Assembly (NCBI RefSeq): GCF_932276165.1
Contig: NC_063993.1
Span: forward strand, 3,110,001 to 3,174,000
DNA from: Plutella xylostella
Lineage: Eukaryota; Arthropoda; Insecta; Lepidoptera; Plutellidae
DNA length: 64,000 bases
Direction of reading: 5' to 3'
The notes under the pieces were generated by a model. That model was not told the origin of the DNA. It worked only from the letters and a program-made list of their open reading frames with translations, and did no database searches. The stretch's first letter is position 1; the number at the start of each line of letters is the position of its first letter. Below are positions 60,833-64,000 of the stretch, one piece after another. Made by a program: the position numbers and the translations under genes.

Positions 60833-62441
60833 GTACGGTGGCCTGCGCCTAAAAGTATACAGGCGGAGTTTTTAAAATAGCGATCTCAAGCTCACATGCT
60901 GCTCAAGCACATCCACATAAACACCACTGCTACACACATCACGTCCCCGGATTTAAAACAGATGTAGCTGGTCCCTTCATCATCAGGGATCGCTATTTTA
61001 AAAACTTCGCCTATATACTTTTAGGCGCAGGCCCAGGCGCGGATCCACCCATATGGGCAAGGTGGGCATGCCCATCACCTAAATCACTCACCATATCACA
61101 CCATGGGAATTTAATATTATAATTTAGTTATTTTGTCACTTTGGATGTATATGGTTATTTTTTATATGTTGGTGGTGATGATTTCGGCTTAAGTATAATA
61201 TTTTATATATATTTTTCCACCTCGTAAGCCCTCCAGATAGTAGTTAAAGAATTCGAAAACGAAAAAAAAACAGCTTCGCCAAGAGCTTACGGCCATAGTC
61301 ACTATTTTCGTATGCAACGAGACTAATAGTTTGATCTCCATAAGCCAAATAAGATCTAGAAAACTAAATTTTTGTTCAGAATGTGGGAAATTCTGTCAGC
61401 TAAATAGATATAACTTTCTTATCAGAGCCCTTCTACTTCCTACTATGCTATTTATGTTTTAGATATATGCTATTTTAGATATAACAAAAAATTAAAAAAA
61501 TCTCGCAATAAAAAGTGTCAGCTTTCTACATTCGTTTTCTCGTGAAAGATTATCAAACTTAGGTAACTTTTGCCTTCATAGTACACTCACGAGTGTCACG
61601 AGCAATTACAAAATTTCGACACAAAATGACCCAAAAAATTTGCAGTTTTGGTTGGTAATACACTCACGAACAATGAAAAAGTTCCACCCACAAAATGCCG
61701 ATACCAAAGGTCTCCAATTTTCTCAAACATTTAATTTAAAATATGAACAAAATATCTATTACCGTTTTTAGTTGGTAATATCCTGATGCTCTGTTAAATG
61801 TACTTCAAAGTTGCAGAAGGCGTCATTAAGGATTTCCTTTTCAGTTTAGGAGTAATTTGGTGCTTTTCTCAGTGGAAACTTTCCATTGCCCGTGAGTTTA
61901 TTTGTAGACGCTAGTCTTTCCTATTTGAATTTTTGTAAAAATTTTGGAAATCTGAAATACCATTTTGTCAAGAAAACGCTTTCTTTTAAATAGCTATAGA
62001 TACTTTCCTATCATACAAACTATTAGGCCTATCGAGATAAAATTAGCCTCATTTAAATGAAAATTTAGTCTAGTTGTATACGTTGTATACTTAGTAACTT
62101 TTGCCGTAACACAAACTTGTATTGGCCAAAATTTTCTAAAACTGAAAATTTTACAGTTTTGAATCATAATTTCCAGACAGCTTTTTTATAAACACCACAT
62201 TTAGCATAACCACCATTAATGCAATTTCTGTATCTAGAAGCCCTCGGGATCAAACATTGTTACTTAAATATTATTCAAAACTGTAAATTTTTCAGTTTGT
62301 TTTTTTTATGTTAAGTACCTACGTCGTTACTTAACATAAAAAAAATCGTTATATCTTCTAGGCGAGGCAAAACCACTTTTTTATATACTTGCCCATCACC
62401 TATTTTTACGTCTGGATCCGCGCCTGCGCAGGCCACCGTAC
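60833..62441. mobile_element. Foldback element split by hAT copy B
   Basis: The left arm starts GTACGGTGGCCTGCGCCTAA (60833) and runs through AAAATAGCGATC. The right arm begins at about 60988 (GATCGCTATTTTAAAA) and is interrupted after GGCGCAGGCC at 61033 by the hAT element; its last bases ACCGTAC resume at 62435-62441. Removing the insert and one target copy restores a continuous inverse arm. Confidence 0.85.
61034..62426. mobile_element. hAT-like non-autonomous element, copy B (1393 bp)
   Basis: Inverted ends CAGGCGCGGATCCA and TGGATCCGCGCCTG. The 8-bp CGCAGGCC is duplicated exactly on both sides (61026-61033 and 62427-62434). Terminal regions (GGGCAAGGTGGGCATGCCCA; GGCGAGGCAAAACC) match copy A at 19607-21565. 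No transposase frame was found; the short ORF crossing its right end is not convincing. Confidence 0.9.
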
Positions 62442-63046
62442 CTATAGGACGAGCAGGGCTGAAAGTCCAAAAAAAATGATTTACGTTCCTCGCTAACTTG
62501 GAAAGCTGTACATCGCTGGCGGAAAGGCGGGTAACGAAGCGGGGAAAAAAGATATATAGATTATTATTAGAACTTACCTCCCAATACACCGAGGGCCATC
62601 TAACGGTAAATTTTGGAACTAATTCTTTTTTTTAGACAGTTTAGGCAGAATCTTAAAAATATGACTATGCTTCTTATTTTCAGAATATTTTATTTTACAA
62701 AGAACCGTGATAGAACCTAATGACAAAAGCGTCATTGCTAAAACCTAGTCCGCGTGTTGTTCTATACTGGAATGGAGCCTTATTTCAATCTTATTGGGTC
62801 ATCCTGAACAACTATAGTCCTGCTACTTACCTCTGCTGATCCTGCTAATTCCGTTTTTTCCCCGCTCATTTTCATAAGTCGTAGAACAAAAGTTCTACAT
62901 ATATTATGGACTGTGCAGTAGATATTAAAATATACTCAATAAAACATTTAATTTTTTTACTTACACATTTATATATTACTTAAGAAATACTTAACCAGCT
63001 TCTACATCGCATCTTATAGCTTTATATACGCGAGTAGTTAACAACA
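62442..63046 (-). other. RARS2 3' flank
   Basis: AT-rich DNA between the foldback element and the RARS2 stop codon. The part next to 63046 should be the RARS2 3' UTR. Nothing else recognised. Confidence 0.4.
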
Positions 63047-64000
63047 TTACATCTCTTGCAATGGTTTCACTCCTAATATTTCTAGACCAGACTTAACAAC
63101 AAGCCTAGCAGTATGAAAGACTACAAGTCTTTGGGATGCTAACTCCGGGCTGACATTTTTTACATTTAATTCATTAAACATTCTATTCACAAGTCTAGCT
63201 AATCTGAATAAATAGTTGACTAGGACGCAGGCTTCATATTCATCTGCACTCTTTTGTAGAGTATCTTCAAATTTGGCTAGTTCAGCTATCACATCTGATA
63301 CTATTGGTTCTGGTAGATATTGAGGGTCAAAATCCTGTGGCAGTTTAACCCCACAGTTTGACTCCAGGCTCCACAGACGGCAGTGTAGGTACTGTAGTTT
63401 GATGCCACTGTCGCCTTCACTTTGTAATGCTCTATCCCACTCAAAGCTGTAGTCCTTCTGTCTTCTCTGCTTGAGGTCATTGATGATGACGGCTGTTGTG
63501 CCAAGAGTGTCACAAGTCTCCTCGTCCATAGCAGAGCTCCTTGTGTCTGTAAATAAAGACAAAATAAATGATTAAGTATAGTATCATGTAAAAAAAATAT
63601 GATCTTTTATGTATTTTATAATAATTATCTATACTTAAGTACATCATACTTTTAGATTCCTTTTGTTTCTCATACATTTTCAGTTTAGCTTCATCCAATA
63701 TATCATTTAAGAAGACAACATTTCCACTCCTTGTGCTCATTCCTTTGATTCTCCCAAATTTGACATGCTCACATCCATTAGCAAATTTCTCATCAATCTG
63801 TTTGGCCAAATTGAAAACAGCAGCAAAATGATCTGTTTGTGCATTGTCTACTACATAGAGCATTTTGTCAAATTTATATTTGTTGTATCTATCAATAAGG
63901 GCTGCTATATCTCTTGATATATACAATGTGGAATTATCACTTTTTAATACTGTTATATTTCTATCTTTGTATGTAGCAACCTTCTTTCCTAATTCATCTG
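63047..64000 (-). CDS. RARS2: Mitochondrial arginyl-tRNA synthetase, 3' part (partial)
   Basis: Class I synthetase charging mitochondrial tRNA-Arg. Two exons are visible: 64000-63650 (continues beyond the window) and 63546-63047; donor gtatga at 63649 and acceptor ag at 63548-63547 join in phase, about 283 codons here. The first exon has the end of the Rossmann catalytic part (ITVLKSDNSTLYISRDIAAL, CEHVKFGRIKGMSTRSGNVV, FLNDILDEAKLKM). The second is the anticodon-binding DALR domain (KDYSFEWDRALQSEGDSGIK, LQYLHCRLWSLE) and ends LVVKSGLEILGVKPLQEM, as in human RARS2. The MSTRSG segment sits where KMSKS is in other class I enzymes; this degenerate form is known for RARS2. It lies downstream of, and on the same strand as, the CBP promoter side. 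Confidence 0.92.

Noticed and set aside
62311..62589. 92-aa minus-strand ORF
   Set aside because: It crosses the right end of hAT copy B into flanking DNA, and its frame is accidental.

Overview
This window looks like nuclear DNA of a moth or butterfly (Lepidoptera). The genes are insect-like and intron-rich, with GC-rich exons in AT-rich introns. The repeats are of lepidopteran type: tRNA-derived SINEs, CR1-like LINEs whose 3' ends carry an AGAGATCGCT/AGCGATAA stem, and many foldback MITEs and hAT-like elements with exact 8-bp target duplications. No bacterial, viral or CRISPR gene was seen. Exon limits were read by eye from GT/AG sites, reading phase and family knowledge, so some may be off by a base or two.

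Layout. (1) 1588-26319, minus strand: rudhira/BCAS3, 14 coding exons, about 1674 aa, ending in a single 934-codon exon with no counterpart in vertebrate BCAS3. Its introns hold an apparently intact two-ORF LINE, several MITEs, a SINE and a large composite hAT element. Three of its exons are each followed by a tandem array of copies of their own 3' end plus splice donor. (2) 30027-31991, plus: iduronate 2-sulfatase (lysosomal heparan/dermatan sulfate breakdown), head-to-head with rudhira. (3) 32826-34965, minus: Golgi GDP-fucose transporter. (4) 35768-39631, plus: PGRMC-type membrane heme protein, head-to-head with the transporter. (5) 44112-59023, minus: a complete CREB-binding protein/p300 (nejire) gene, 21 exons, about 2079 aa, with TAZ1, KIX, bromodomain, RING/PHD, HAT, ZZ, TAZ2, NCBD and polyQ. 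(6) 63047-64000, minus: the 3' part of mitochondrial arginyl-tRNA synthetase (RARS2), running off the right edge.

The genes do not form an operon or one pathway. They are independent housekeeping and regulatory genes. A loose common thread is a perfect CRE palindrome (TGACGTCA) just upstream of rudhira, PGRMC and CBP, the last being the co-activator that works at such sites.

The most unusual signals are the three donor-site arrays in rudhira, a perfect 108/108-bp inverted repeat in a CBP intron, two hAT-like copies with perfect target duplications (one splitting an older foldback element at a reconstructible site), and an intact LINE in the last rudhira intron. I did not find a convincing new multi-gene system.
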